A DNA stretch of 20,866 nt from Acidobacteriota bacterium (GCA_028876695.1 JAGWRH010000080.1:1-20866); one strand, 5' to 3'; positions 8,351 to 16,123 are shown, numbered from the stretch's first letter. The notes: generated by a model not told the origin, from the sequence alone. Translations and numbers: made by a program.

Positions 8351-8872
8351 ATGAGCGTAAGCCTTCGTATCAACGAGCTGATGGAATACACCGATTGGGA
8401 GCGTGCAAAGTGGCAAAACCGGCTGCGGTCCGCCGGCGACAGCGCTCTAGGTTTGGCGGCTGGCCCGAATGGAGACGGCCGATTTGAGTGTGTGGGCGAT
8501 CTGGTGCGGCACATCTTTTCGGCGGAGAAGCGGTACGTCGAGAGACTCTCAAATCAGCCGCTGACTGATACCAGCGCTATTCCGGCGGGCAAAATCGAGA
8601 CTCTTTTCGATTTCGGCCGGAAGAGCAGAAAGTGCCTCGAAGAATTTCTATCTACTTTTCCGGAGCAGGACTGGGATAATCCGAAGAAGTTTATCATTCT
8701 GAATTACAAAGCGACGGCGACTCCGAGAAAGATCGTCACGCACGTGCTGATGCATGAAGTTCGTCATTGGGCGCAGATTGGAACACTGTTGCGGCTAAAC
8801 CGTATCATCGACGACTTTCATGATTTCCTGGCTAGCCCGGTGATGGGCGGCGGATTCGTGAAACAGGAGTGA
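8351..8872 (+). CDS. DinB-family protein, second copy of the fold
   Basis: This 173-residue protein has a DinB-like four-helix pattern. The first motif is DLVRHIFSAEKRYVERL with His54, and a C-terminal helix HVLMHEVRHWAQIGTLLR carries His131, His135 and His139. His54 with His135 and His139 would form the usual metal triad. The sequence between the helices differs strongly from the DinB protein at 1945-2451, so the two are distant paralogues rather than a recent duplication. The ATG is preceded by GGAGGGAGG, with short spacing. It starts 12 bp after the acyl-CoA synthetase stop, which suggests one transcript. Function is unknown; the family includes hydrolases and thiol-S-transferases. Confidence 0.83.
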   Translation: MSVSLRINELMEYTDWERAKWQNRLRSAGDSALGLAAGPNGDGRFECVGDLVRHIFSAEKRYVERLSNQPLTDTSAIPAGKIETLFDFGRKSRKCLEEFLSTFPEQDWDNPKKFIILNYKATATPRKIVTHVLMHEVRHWAQIGTLLRLNRIIDDFHDFLASPVMGGGFVKQE

Positions 8873-8934
8873 GCGCCGGCCGCAAGCGTGCGCGAACGGT
8901 CTCGGGGCGGTAGAATAAGGGCGGAGAATTGGGA

Positions 8935-9711
8935 ATGGATGACCAACTGGTGATTGCAGGACGAGCGTTCCGGTCGCGGCTGATCGTGGGCACTGGCAAG
9001 TACCGCAATTTTCAAGAAATGGCGCGGGCGCACGCGGCCTCCGGCGCGGACATGGTGACCGTAGCCGTGCGGCGCGTTAACCTCACGGATCGCAGCAAGG
9101 AATCGATGCTCGACTATATCGATCGAGATCGATTTTTCATCCTGCCGAACACTGCGGGATGTTACACGGCGGACGAAGCGGTCCGGACGGCGCGATTGGC
9201 GCGCGAAGTCGGGCTTTCCGAATGGATCAAGCTTGAGGTGATCGGAGACGAGAAGACGCTTTTTCCGGACACCGAGCAACTGATCGAGGCCACACGCACG
9301 CTGGTGAAGGAAGGCTTCGTCGTGCTGCCGTATACGAATGACGATCTAATTGCGGCCCGCAAGCTGGTTGACGCGGGCGCGGCGGCGGTGATGCCGCTCG
9401 GAGCGCCAATCGGATCGGGCATGGGCATTCAGAACCTGGCGAACCTGCGTATTTTGCGCGAGCGGATCACCGAAGTACCACTCATCGTCGATGCGGGAGT
9501 CGGCACTGCGTCGGACGCGACGGTCGCGATGGAACTGGGAGCGGACGGTGTCTTGATGAATACGGCGATTGCAGGCGCTCAAGACGCGGTGCTGATGGCA
9601 GAGGCGATGCGCGCGGCGGTAGAAGCCGGGCGAAAAGCCTATCTCGCGGGAAGAATTGAGAAGAAGCTGTACGCAACGGCATCGAGTCCGCTCTCCGGGG
9701 TGGTGCGTTAG
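8935..9711 (+). CDS. thiG: Thiazole synthase ThiG
   Basis: This 258-residue TIM-barrel protein forms the thiazole phosphate ring of thiamine from 1-deoxy-D-xylulose 5-phosphate, dehydroglycine and the ThiS thiocarboxylate. Family hallmarks are IVGTGKYRNFQEM near the N-terminus, PNTAGCYTADEAVRTARLAR (71-90), EWIKLEVIGD with the Schiff-base lysine at about 99, PLGAPIGSG (155-163) at the phosphate site, and DAGVGTASDA. The ATG at 8935 is preferred over a TTG six bases earlier because GGAG sits 8 bases before the ATG. It follows the second DinB gene by 62 bp; TAGAAT at 8911-8916 may be a -10 box. No thiS, thiF, thiH/thiO, thiC or thiE is present in the window, and no TPP riboswitch is recognisable in the short leader. 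Confidence 0.96.
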   Translation: MDDQLVIAGRAFRSRLIVGTGKYRNFQEMARAHAASGADMVTVAVRRVNLTDRSKESMLDYIDRDRFFILPNTAGCYTADEAVRTARLAREVGLSEWIKLEVIGDEKTLFPDTEQLIEATRTLVKEGFVVLPYTNDDLIAARKLVDAGAAAVMPLGAPIGSGMGIQNLANLRILRERITEVPLIVDAGVGTASDATVAMELGADGVLMNTAIAGAQDAVLMAEAMRAAVEAGRKAYLAGRIEKKLYATASSPLSGVVR

Positions 9712-9788
9712 GGAAGAGCGGCTGACGTTCCACGTGCTTCAAGGCAGATAATGCGAGTCGCACCCACTAAATCGTGTTGCGCCGCGTG

Positions 9789-10742
9789 TCAGCGAAAAAG
9801 AATGTGCCACGAAATATCCACGAGCGCGTGGATCAGAACGCCCGGGACGAGCGAGCGGGTCCGCATCCAGGCCAGTCCATAGAACAGCCCTGCGATCGAG
9901 GCGAGCGCCACATATTTCCAATTGGGAAATGGCGCGTGAAGAATATGCGAAAAGCCGAAAATGATCGCTGCGACGATCAAGCCAAGCCAGGATCTCTTCA
10001 GGGTTCTCGACAGCAAATTCTGCAGCAAACCGCGAAACAAAAACTCTTCGGGCCAGGCGGTGAAGAACAGAATGCCGATGATCGTTAGCGGGGCCGCTCG
10101 CAAACGCCTGAGCGACGGTTCCCAATGGATGAAGCCGAGGCGGAGGCCGAGTGGAATCGCGATAGCGGCAAAAACGGTAAAGAGAATCGCGAAATGCGCG
10201 AAGTAGCCGCGACGCCAATCCACTGCGTAACCCACGCCGTCCAGCCGGCGCAACATTACGAAGGCGGCCACGCCGGTTGAAAGCGCCAGGAGAATTGCAA
10301 GCGTGTGGGTCATCGGCTGCGGGTAGGGAAACAGCCGGTAACTTAGGCGAAATTCGACGGGAAGCCACAGCACCAGCACGGCGAGAAAATCTTCCCAAGT
10401 GGCGCCAGGTTTTCCGGCGCTGCGGGAAAGGATGAGAGCCGGAGCGATCACGTAGGCCGCTCCCGCGACTGTCAGCCACGGCCGGTTCTCCACTGCGACC
10501 GAATAAATCAGGAAAAGCCCAAGGGGAACCAGCGGCGCGAGCAGGCCCACCCGCGAACTGACGGAACTTTGCAGCGACTGTTGAACGCTCGGGAGCGCTA
10601 GGAAAAACTCGAAGGCGAATAGCGCGGCTGCGATGCCGACCGCGAGGGCCAGTCGCGGCCCGCCAAAGCCGAGTAGCGTGCCGTAAACTGCCGCGAGCGC
10701 GACGATCACCGCCCAGATGGTGACCGCGGCCGAGAAGGGCAT
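9789..10742 (-). CDS. CPBP family intramembrane glutamic endopeptidase
   Basis: The product (about 317 residues) is a polytopic membrane protein with roughly eight hydrophobic segments. Its C-terminal CPBP/Rce1-like (Abi) motifs are WPEEFLFRGLLQN, containing the EExxxR signature (Glu232, Glu233, Arg237), FGFSHILH (262-269) and HALVD (from His305). In the family these residues form the intramembrane active site that cleaves prenylated or other membrane proteins; bacterial members act in protein maturation or bacteriocin immunity. The frame extends upstream to a TTG at 10799, but the ATG at 10742 directly precedes the first membrane segment and follows a GAGAGAG tract, so it is chosen with moderate certainty. 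It converges with thiG (77-bp gap) and diverges from the membrane acyltransferase. The substrate is unknown. Confidence 0.85.
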   Translation of the reverse strand: MPFSAAVTIWAVIVALAAVYGTLLGFGGPRLALAVGIAAALFAFEFFLALPSVQQSLQSSVSSRVGLLAPLVPLGLFLIYSVAVENRPWLTVAGAAYVIAPALILSRSAGKPGATWEDFLAVLVLWLPVEFRLSYRLFPYPQPMTHTLAILLALSTGVAAFVMLRRLDGVGYAVDWRRGYFAHFAILFTVFAAIAIPLGLRLGFIHWEPSLRRLRAAPLTIIGILFFTAWPEEFLFRGLLQNLLSRTLKRSWLGLIVAAIIFGFSHILHAPFPNWKYVALASIAGLFYGLAWMRTRSLVPGVLIHALVDISWHILFR

Positions 10743-10869
10743 CTCTCTCGCGCTAGATTTTGTCGCCACGCGAATAGATTTTAGCGGAAGTGCAATCAAG
10801 CCGATAAAAACTTGCTTTGCCAGCGCAGCTCAGCGATTCTGGACGAACAAGTCTTCGTACGAGGAGCGA
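10743..10869. promoter_or_regulatory. Divergent intergenic region, CPBP protease / membrane acyltransferase
   Basis: This 127-bp region lies between divergent starts and should hold both promoters. GAGGAG ends four bases before the acyltransferase ATG and decides that start. No clear -35/-10 pair was found. Confidence 0.35.
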
Positions 10870-12045
10870 ATGGGGACCGCTATCACCCCGAAGCGCAGCG
10901 GCGCATCGGCGGCCGTGGGAGCTCAGAGACTCGGATACATTGACTGGCTGCGCGGCCTGGCCTGCCTGGGTATGTTTGAAGTGCACGCATACGATGCGTG
11001 GCTTGGCGGCGCGGCGCGACACGGAAAAGTATTTTTCTGGTCGCAATTCAGCGGGACGCTCCCCGCACCGCTGTTCGTGTTTCTTTCCGGAGTGGCGTGC
11101 GCTCTGGTTACGGACCGCATGCGGCGGAAGGGATCTGCCGAGCGCGCCATCGCGGCAAAAATGATTCGCCGCGGCTTCGAAATTTTCGCGTTGGGACTGC
11201 TGTTTCGCGTGCAGGAGTTTGCGCTCGCGTGGCCAGCTGCGCCGTGGACGGATTTGGCGCGCGTGGACGTGCTGAACCTCATCGGGCTGTCGATTGTGGC
11301 CATGGGAGTGATCAATTGGATTGCGCGGACACGCGTGGCCAGCACGGCACTGGGCGCGGCCGCGGCACTGGGCGTGGCGATGGCAACGCCGCCGCTCTAC
11401 ACGACCTGGAGCCCAAATTGGCTTCCTTGGTACCTCGAGTCGTACATCAACGGAGTGCACACGTTCGGCATGCCGCAGCCTTGGCTATTTCCCATGTTTC
11501 CGTGGTCGGCGTTTGCGTTTGCGGGCTTGGCGGTTGGCATGGTTCTCTTCGCGGACTGGCCGTCGAAAAATCCGGCCAAGGCCGTGGCGATGCTCGGCGC
11601 CGGCGGAGTAGTGCTCTTTTGCTTGGCACGCGCGCTCGACCGGAATTCCGTGCGGCTCTACGCGTCGTACGACTACTGGCACACCAGCCCGAACTTTTTC
11701 CTGGCACGAGTGGCCATCTTGTTGATGCTGGTATTGGCGGGTTTTGCGTATTGCCAATGGGGGCCGGGACGAATCAAATTCAGCCCCCTGCGGCAAATGG
11801 GGCAGACGTCGTTGCTCGTCTATTGGGTGCACATCGAGTTCGTGTATGGAAAATTTTCGATCCTGCCTAAATCGGCAGAAAGCGTGCCGATGGCTACACT
11901 GGGGCTGGCGATCATTTTCGCAGCCATGCTGTTGCTCTCCATCGCGCGGACGCGGACCAAAGGCCGAGCAGCGGAGGTTTGGGCGAGGGTTCGACGCCGG
12001 GCTGGACACCTGCTCGGAGCGGGAGACGTGGTTCCAGAAGGCTAA
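10870..12045 (+). CDS. DUF1624/HGSNAT-like membrane acyltransferase
   Basis: This 391-residue membrane protein has about ten hydrophobic segments. Its N-terminal motif RLGYIDWLRGLACLGMFEVH (about 20-39) matches the catalytic region of heparan-alpha-glucosaminide N-acetyltransferase-like proteins (DUF1624) and related acyltransferase-3 proteins, with Asp25, Arg28-Gly29 and His39. APLFVFLSGVACALV follows as the next conserved membrane helix. In this superfamily an acyl group is carried across the membrane to a sugar or envelope acceptor; the acceptor here is unknown. The ATG at 10870 has GAGGAG just upstream; the frame is open 51 codons further, but that part does not match the family. The last 30 residues are Arg-rich and probably cytoplasmic. 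The stop overlaps the ftsB stop on the other strand by 4 bp. Confidence 0.84.
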   Translation: MGTAITPKRSGASAAVGAQRLGYIDWLRGLACLGMFEVHAYDAWLGGAARHGKVFFWSQFSGTLPAPLFVFLSGVACALVTDRMRRKGSAERAIAAKMIRRGFEIFALGLLFRVQEFALAWPAAPWTDLARVDVLNLIGLSIVAMGVINWIARTRVASTALGAAAALGVAMATPPLYTTWSPNWLPWYLESYINGVHTFGMPQPWLFPMFPWSAFAFAGLAVGMVLFADWPSKNPAKAVAMLGAGGVVLFCLARALDRNSVRLYASYDYWHTSPNFFLARVAILLMLVLAGFAYCQWGPGRIKFSPLRQMGQTSLLVYWVHIEFVYGKFSILPKSAESVPMATLGLAIIFAAMLLLSIARTRTKGRAAEVWARVRRRAGHLLGAGDVVPEG

Positions 12046-12488
12046 TTGGTTTTTGCGGGAGTGTCGGGCCGCGACGGATGGGCAGACGAACTTCCGCCGC
12101 TGCCCGATTGATTCGGCGGCGACACTTTAAAGATGTATTCGCCCGGACGCGCAAGGCCCATCTGTTCGCGCGCAATGCGTTCGATGGCCTGCGGATCGGT
12201 CTTCAGCTGATTCACGCGGTTCTGCAGTTTCGCATTCTCCTGATTCATGCGATCGATTTCCTGCTGCTCGCGGGTGGCTTCGTGCTGCGCGCGGCGCATG
12301 GCGAGAACGCCATGCACGCCAAAGACGTCCTGAAGGACGAGCAGGCCAAGACCTGCAAGCAATATCCACAGCAGATTGCGCCTCCAGAACTGGCCCATCT
12401 GTTCGGCGAACGATTCGAGCCGCTGGTCGGCGGCTTCGATCATCTTTGGCGAAATATTGTAGTGTCGCAGATTCACCCGTTCACCCAT
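12042..12488 (-). CDS. FtsB/DivIC-like septum formation initiator protein
   Basis: This 148-residue bitopic membrane protein has a short cytoplasmic N-terminus, one membrane helix (about 39-57), then a heptad-rich coiled coil, AQHEATREQQEIDRMNQENA (67-86), that continues to about residue 97. It ends in the family signature DPQAIERIAREQMGLARPGE (98-117), followed by YIFKV and a Ser/Pro-rich tail. FtsB/DivIC proteins join FtsL and FtsQ in the divisome and help activate septal peptidoglycan synthesis. The ATG at 12488 lies inside the end of the upstream phosphohexomutase gene (16-bp overlap) without a separate Shine-Dalgarno sequence, so translational coupling is likely. Its stop overlaps the stop of the convergent acyltransferase gene. 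Confidence 0.88.
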   Translation of the reverse strand: MGERVNLRHYNISPKMIEAADQRLESFAEQMGQFWRRNLLWILLAGLGLLVLQDVFGVHGVLAMRRAQHEATREQQEIDRMNQENAKLQNRVNQLKTDPQAIERIAREQMGLARPGEYIFKVSPPNQSGSGGSSSAHPSRPDTPAKTN

Positions 12489-13882
12489 GCTTGCGCGGCG
12501 GCGGCAAGCTTCCTCGATTCCGCCGGGCTCGAAGCCTCCGCGTAAATCCGGATCACCGGCTCGGTGCCGGAGGCGCGCATCAAAAGCCAGTCGCCATTCT
12601 CAAAGATCAACTTCACACCGTCAATGCGATTCGTGCGAGCGATGCGCCTTCCTGCAAACTCCCCGAAATCGGCGCCGAGGCGCTCGGGGAGGCGCGCTTG
12701 TATATCCGGAGGCAGATGCAAGTTTAGGCGCATCGGCCAGTATTCCCGGCCAACGCGCCTGAAAAGGTCGTGCAGCTGGTCCGAGAGCGACGCCTGGCGC
12801 GCCGCAATCATTTCGGCGACCAACAGGCACGCGAGAATACCGTCTTTTTCCGGCAAGTGCCCGCGGATGGTCATTCCGGCGCTTTCTTCGCCGCCGAGCG
12901 AAATCTTGCCCTCGCGCAGCAATGGGCCGACGTACTTGAAGCCGACCGGTGTCTCGTACACCTGCCCGCCGTGAAGCTGCGCGACGGCGTCCAACAGTTG
13001 CGTCGTTGCCACACTGCGCGATGCGCCAAGTTTGTATCCCCTGGTTTCGAGGAGGTAATCGAACAAGAGGCCGAGTATGTGGTTTGGAGAAACGAACGAT
13101 CCATCGCGATCGATGATGCCGAAACGATCCGCGTCACCGTCCGTTGCGAGTCCGGCGAGCGCGTGCTGCTCGACGACGATCTTTTTCAACGAGGGCATCT
13201 TCTCGTCGGACGGATCGGGCCCGCTGCCGTCGAAGAGCACGTCGCGATCGGTACGGATCGGAAACACGGAAACGCCGTCTTCCTTGAGAATGCGATCGAG
13301 CCAGCCGGCGCCGCAGCCGTGCAGTGCGTCGTAAACGAAGATTCCTTTGGATCGGCCGAGCACATCGAAGCGGATCATTTTGTGAAGCTGCTTGAAATAC
13401 GGCCCGCGCGGATCGATTGATTCGAAACTGGCTGGCTGCTCATCGTGCGCGGGCGAGGCGAAATCGTCCTTCAAAGCCGCGGCGCGCTTTTCGATGTCTT
13501 TGGTTATCTCCGGCAGCGCGGGACCGCCATCCGGACCGGAAAACTTCAGGCCGTTGTATGCCGCCGGGTTATGGCTGGCGGTGATGTTCACCGCTCCGTC
13601 GAGCTTGCCGTATATCACGGCGTGCGCGATTGCGGGCGTGGGCGTGGCTTCGCGGCACATCAGCACGCGGCAACCGCGCTCGCGCAGGACCGACGCCGAC
13701 GCGCGCGCGAAATCTTCGGAGAAGAACCGTGTGTCGTAGCCTACGATAAGGACCGGCGATTTTTTCGTTGCGCACAGATGGCCGGCAATAGCAGCGGACG
13801 CGCGGCGCACTCCGGCAAACGTGAAATCGTCGGCGATGATGCCTCGCCAGCCGGATGTGCCGAAATGAATTGCCTGACTCAT
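12473..13882 (-). CDS. Phosphoglucomutase/phosphomannomutase family protein
   Basis: This complete alpha-D-phosphohexomutase of 469 residues interconverts hexose 1- and 6-phosphates, feeding glycogen, envelope sugar or nucleotide-sugar pathways. It shows FGTSGWRG (7-14), the phosphoserine loop TASHNP with catalytic Ser103, the metal loop DGDADR (248-253), the sugar-selecting GEESAG (331-336) and the phosphate loop RASGTEP (436-442). GEESAG is more typical of glucose-phosphate-using members, but substrate choice between glucose and mannose is not certain. The frame opens 45 codons earlier; the ATG at 13882 was chosen because relatives begin just before FGTSGWRG, although its ribosome site is weak. 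It forms a unit with the downstream ftsB-like gene through a 16-bp overlap and diverges from cutA. Confidence 0.94.
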   Translation of the reverse strand: MSQAIHFGTSGWRGIIADDFTFAGVRRASAAIAGHLCATKKSPVLIVGYDTRFFSEDFARASASVLRERGCRVLMCREATPTPAIAHAVIYGKLDGAVNITASHNPAAYNGLKFSGPDGGPALPEITKDIEKRAAALKDDFASPAHDEQPASFESIDPRGPYFKQLHKMIRFDVLGRSKGIFVYDALHGCGAGWLDRILKEDGVSVFPIRTDRDVLFDGSGPDPSDEKMPSLKKIVVEQHALAGLATDGDADRFGIIDRDGSFVSPNHILGLLFDYLLETRGYKLGASRSVATTQLLDAVAQLHGGQVYETPVGFKYVGPLLREGKISLGGEESAGMTIRGHLPEKDGILACLLVAEMIAARQASLSDQLHDLFRRVGREYWPMRLNLHLPPDIQARLPERLGADFGEFAGRRIARTNRIDGVKLIFENGDWLLMRASGTEPVIRIYAEASSPAESRKLAAAAQAWVNG

Positions 13883-13988
13883 CGTTTGTCTCGCAGGGCG
13901 GAACATTGTATCGTGTCGCGCAAGCAGCGGGGAATCGAAGACGGCCTCAATCACCGATTCGGAGTGGCCATAGGTCTCGCGCGGAGTC

Positions 13989-14327
13989 ATGACGGACAAA
14001 ATTATCGCACTGGTCACCTGCGCGTCGCGAGTTGAGGCCCGCCGAATCGCCCGGGTGCTCGTGGAGTCCAGACTGGCAGCTTGCGTGAATGTGATTGGGG
14101 CGCCGGTTGAATCGATTTACACCTGGCAGGGGAAGGTCGAGACCGCGCGCGAGTTTCTGCTGCTCATCAAAACGTCACGGAAGCGATTCGCGGCCATAGA
14201 GTCCCGGGTGCGCCGGATGCACAGTTACGACCTGCCCGAAATTGTGGCGGTGCCAATTGAGCGCGGCTCGCAGCCATACCTCGCTTGGATCAGCAAGACG
14301 ACCAAACGTGCAAAGGCGCACGCGTAG
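13989..14327 (+). CDS. cutA: Divalent-cation tolerance protein CutA
   Basis: This 112-residue protein matches CutA1. It has a ferredoxin-like fold with ALVTCASRVEARRIARVLVE at the N-terminus, LAACVNVIG (29-37), IYTWQGKVE (43-51), MHSYDLPEIVAVPI (77-90) and PYLAWI (96-101). CutA1 proteins form very stable trimers and were linked genetically to copper and other divalent-metal tolerance; their molecular role is still unclear. GGAG lies 2 bases before the ATG, which is close spacing. The gene diverges from the phosphohexomutase gene (106-bp gap) and converges on the cystathionine synthase/lyase gene with only 25 bp between stops. The C-terminus has a short Lys/Arg/Ala tail. Confidence 0.95.
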   Translation: MTDKIIALVTCASRVEARRIARVLVESRLAACVNVIGAPVESIYTWQGKVETAREFLLLIKTSRKRFAAIESRVRRMHSYDLPEIVAVPIERGSQPYLAWISKTTKRAKAHA

Positions 14328-14352
14328 TCGCGCTAAACGCGCCAGCTCGCCC

Positions 14353-15492
14353 TTATAGCAGCGCTAACCCCTGATCGAGATCGGAGACTAGATCCTCCAC
14401 GTCTTCGATTCCCACCGATAGCCGGATCAAGCCATCGGTGATGCCAAATTCGCGGCGGGTCTCGGGTGCCATTGAGGCGTGCGTCATGGTGGCGGGATGG
14501 CAGATCAGCGTTTCAACACCGCCGAGGCTTTCGCCGAGCGAGCAGATGCGCAGCGAGTTGAGCATCTTGCGGGCCGCTTCCTGCGAACCGACATCGAAGG
14601 ACATCATCGCGCCAAATCCGCGTTGCTGGCGCTTCGCCAGTTCGTGCTGAGGATGCGATGGCAACCCGGGGTAGTTCACATGCTTGACCTTCGGGTGTGA
14701 GGCCAAGTGCTTGGCAATTGCGATGCCATTCTCGTTGTGGCGCTCCATGCGAACGGCTAGCGTCTTGACGCCGCGCGACACCAAAAAGCAATCCATCGGT
14801 GCAAGACCAGCGCCCGCGGCGCGCTGGATGAATTGAATTCGTGCGGCCTCCTGAGGCCGCGAGAGAATCACGGCGCCTCCCGTGCAATCGCTATGGCCGT
14901 TTAGGTATTTCGTAACTGAATGGACGACCACATCCGCACCCAGCACGAGCGGATTCTGGAAATACGGGCTCATGAACGTGTTGTCCACAACAAACGTAAG
15001 ATTCCGGGAGCGAGCCAGCGCGGAGACGGTGCCAATGTCCGTCACTACGAGTGTAGGATTCGTAGGCGTATCGACGTAAATCATCTTGGTCGACGGTTTA
15101 ATAGCTTCTTCAACCAGGTCGAGTCGCGTCGTATCGACGAAGCTGAACTCCAGGCCGAATTCAACCAGCAGTTTGGTCATCAGCCGATACGCGCCGCCAT
15201 AAATTCCTTTGGTGACGATTACGTGGTCGCCGGGACGCAGCAACCGGAGGACCGAATCAATCGCGGCCATACCCGAGGTAAAAACGAATGCGCCGATTCC
15301 GCCCTCGAGTTTCGCGAGCGTGCGCTCGAGAGCCTTGCGGTTGGGGTGATTGGTGCGGGCGTAATCATAACCTCTGCTCTTGCCAAGCTCCTCGAGAACG
15401 TAGGTGGACGTCTGATAGATCGGAGCCACCACCGCTCCCGTGAGTGGATCGGGCTCCTGGCCTACGTGGATTGCGTCCGTTGAAAATCCCAT
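14353..15492 (-). CDS. PLP-dependent cystathionine gamma-synthase/lyase
   Basis: This full-length 379-residue Cys/Met-metabolism PLP enzyme acts in trans-sulfuration between homoserine esters, cysteine and cystathionine. Visible family features are the N-terminal TDAIHVGQEPDPLTGAVV, YARTNHPNRKALE (44-56), FTSGMAAI (71-78, cofactor phosphate), DTPTNPTL (141-148), VVDNTFMSPYFQNP (168-181), and the PLP lysine in HSVTKYLNGHSD at Lys195. The C-terminus has SLGGVETLICHPATMTHAS and GLIRLSVGIEDVEDL. It closely resembles MccB/MetB/MetC-type lyase-synthases; sequence reading alone does not separate gamma-synthase from gamma-lyase, so no symbol is given. A strong AGGAGG precedes the ATG by 6 bases. No SAM riboswitch is recognisable in the leader. 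It is divergent from a small secreted-protein gene. Confidence 0.94.
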   Translation of the reverse strand: MGFSTDAIHVGQEPDPLTGAVVAPIYQTSTYVLEELGKSRGYDYARTNHPNRKALERTLAKLEGGIGAFVFTSGMAAIDSVLRLLRPGDHVIVTKGIYGGAYRLMTKLLVEFGLEFSFVDTTRLDLVEEAIKPSTKMIYVDTPTNPTLVVTDIGTVSALARSRNLTFVVDNTFMSPYFQNPLVLGADVVVHSVTKYLNGHSDCTGGAVILSRPQEAARIQFIQRAAGAGLAPMDCFLVSRGVKTLAVRMERHNENGIAIAKHLASHPKVKHVNYPGLPSHPQHELAKRQQRGFGAMMSFDVGSQEAARKMLNSLRICSLGESLGGVETLICHPATMTHASMAPETRREFGITDGLIRLSVGIEDVEDLVSDLDQGLALL

Positions 15493-15569
15493 CGACCGCC
15501 TCCTGTGCGCGAAATCGGTTCACCCGGGCGATTGCCGCGGCTCTGATCAGCACAACTGAAAAACAAAAC

Positions 15570-15575
15570 ATCATA
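15570..15575 (-). promoter_or_regulatory. Possible -10 box of the cystathionine synthase/lyase gene
   Basis: On the minus strand TATGAT (one mismatch to TATAAT) lies about 75 bases upstream of the start. The expected -35 position has no good TTGACA match, so this is tentative and may depend on an activator bound at the adjacent palindromes. Confidence 0.25.
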
Positions 15576-15590
15576 ACCCGGCAAAATAGT

Positions 15591-15616
15591 ACGTTGCGCC
15601 GGCAACGTTAACGTTG
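15591..15616. promoter_or_regulatory. Nested palindromes, candidate operator
   Basis: A 14-bp perfect palindrome CAACGTTAACGTTG lies at 15603-15616. Overlapping it is a 7-bp inverted repeat with arms ACGTTGC (15591-15597) and GCAACGT (15602-15608). Together they give three CGTTG/CAACG half-sites in 26 bp, between the divergent cystathionine and secreted-protein genes. This arrangement fits a dimeric regulator site; no regulator gene is nearby. Confidence 0.4.
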
Positions 15617-15655
15617 TTGAGAGCTGCGCGGGATTGGAGTAAAAGAGTACCTCAG

Positions 15656-16123
15656 ATGATTAGCAACCCTCATTTGCGCCGACTTCGCGCCGTAGTTCGC
15701 GCGGCGGCGTTCGGTTCGGCAGCGGCTTTGTGCGTTAGCGTCTGCTTCGCGCCGATGCGCGCCGGCGTCCGTGCGCGAGGCGCCATCTCCAAGGTTGTTC
15801 GGACGCAAGACGACAAATCCGACGCAGCGCGCACGACCAAGTTGCATATCCTTGTCCTCACGAACGAAGGTAAGCCGGTGGGCAATGCCAGCGTGTATGT
15901 CCGTTTTTACACAGGCGGCGGTCTTTTGCACCACGACAAGTTGGCGGAACTGGACCTAAAAACCAACCAGGACGGTTCAGTGAAAGTGCCGCCCGTCCCT
16001 CAAGGAAGAATTTTGATCCAAGTGATTGCCAAGGGCTGGCACACATTCGGGCAATGGTACGACGTAGATAAAGACGATGAGTCGATCGAGATAAAGCTGG
16101 AACCCCCACCACACTGGTACTAA
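15656..16123 (+). CDS. Small secreted protein with carboxypeptidase-regulatory-like fold
   Basis: This protein of about 155 residues has a basic N-terminus (NPHLRRLRAVVR) and a hydrophobic stretch AAAFGSAAALCVSVCFA (about 17-32), consistent with a signal peptide. The mature part TTKLHILVLTNEGKPVGNAS (60-79), then YVRFY, TNQDGSVKVPPVPQGRILIQ (103-122) and ESIEIKLEPPPHWY at the end, resembles a single CarboxypepD_reg/Cna-B-like beta-sandwich. In such domains a G-K-P-V-x-N/G-A-x-V turn and a D-G-x strand recur. The frame is open from a TTG at 15614, but the ATG at 15656 gives a sensible signal peptide. The function is not known; such domains often serve as spacers or binding modules at the envelope. 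It diverges from the cystathionine gene across the palindromic region. Confidence 0.72.
   Translation: MISNPHLRRLRAVVRAAAFGSAAALCVSVCFAPMRAGVRARGAISKVVRTQDDKSDAARTTKLHILVLTNEGKPVGNASVYVRFYTGGGLLHHDKLAELDLKTNQDGSVKVPPVPQGRILIQVIAKGWHTFGQWYDVDKDDESIEIKLEPPPHWY

Noticed and set aside
10998..11870. A 290-codon open frame overlapping the membrane acyltransferase in another frame
   Set aside because: Arg/Gly/Ala-rich translation without membrane segments or motifs, whereas the chosen frame has the family signature.
15493..15570. SAM riboswitch in the cystathionine gene leader
   Set aside because: The leader is short and lacks the conserved SAM-I, SAM-II or SAH core sequences I know; a covariance search would settle it.
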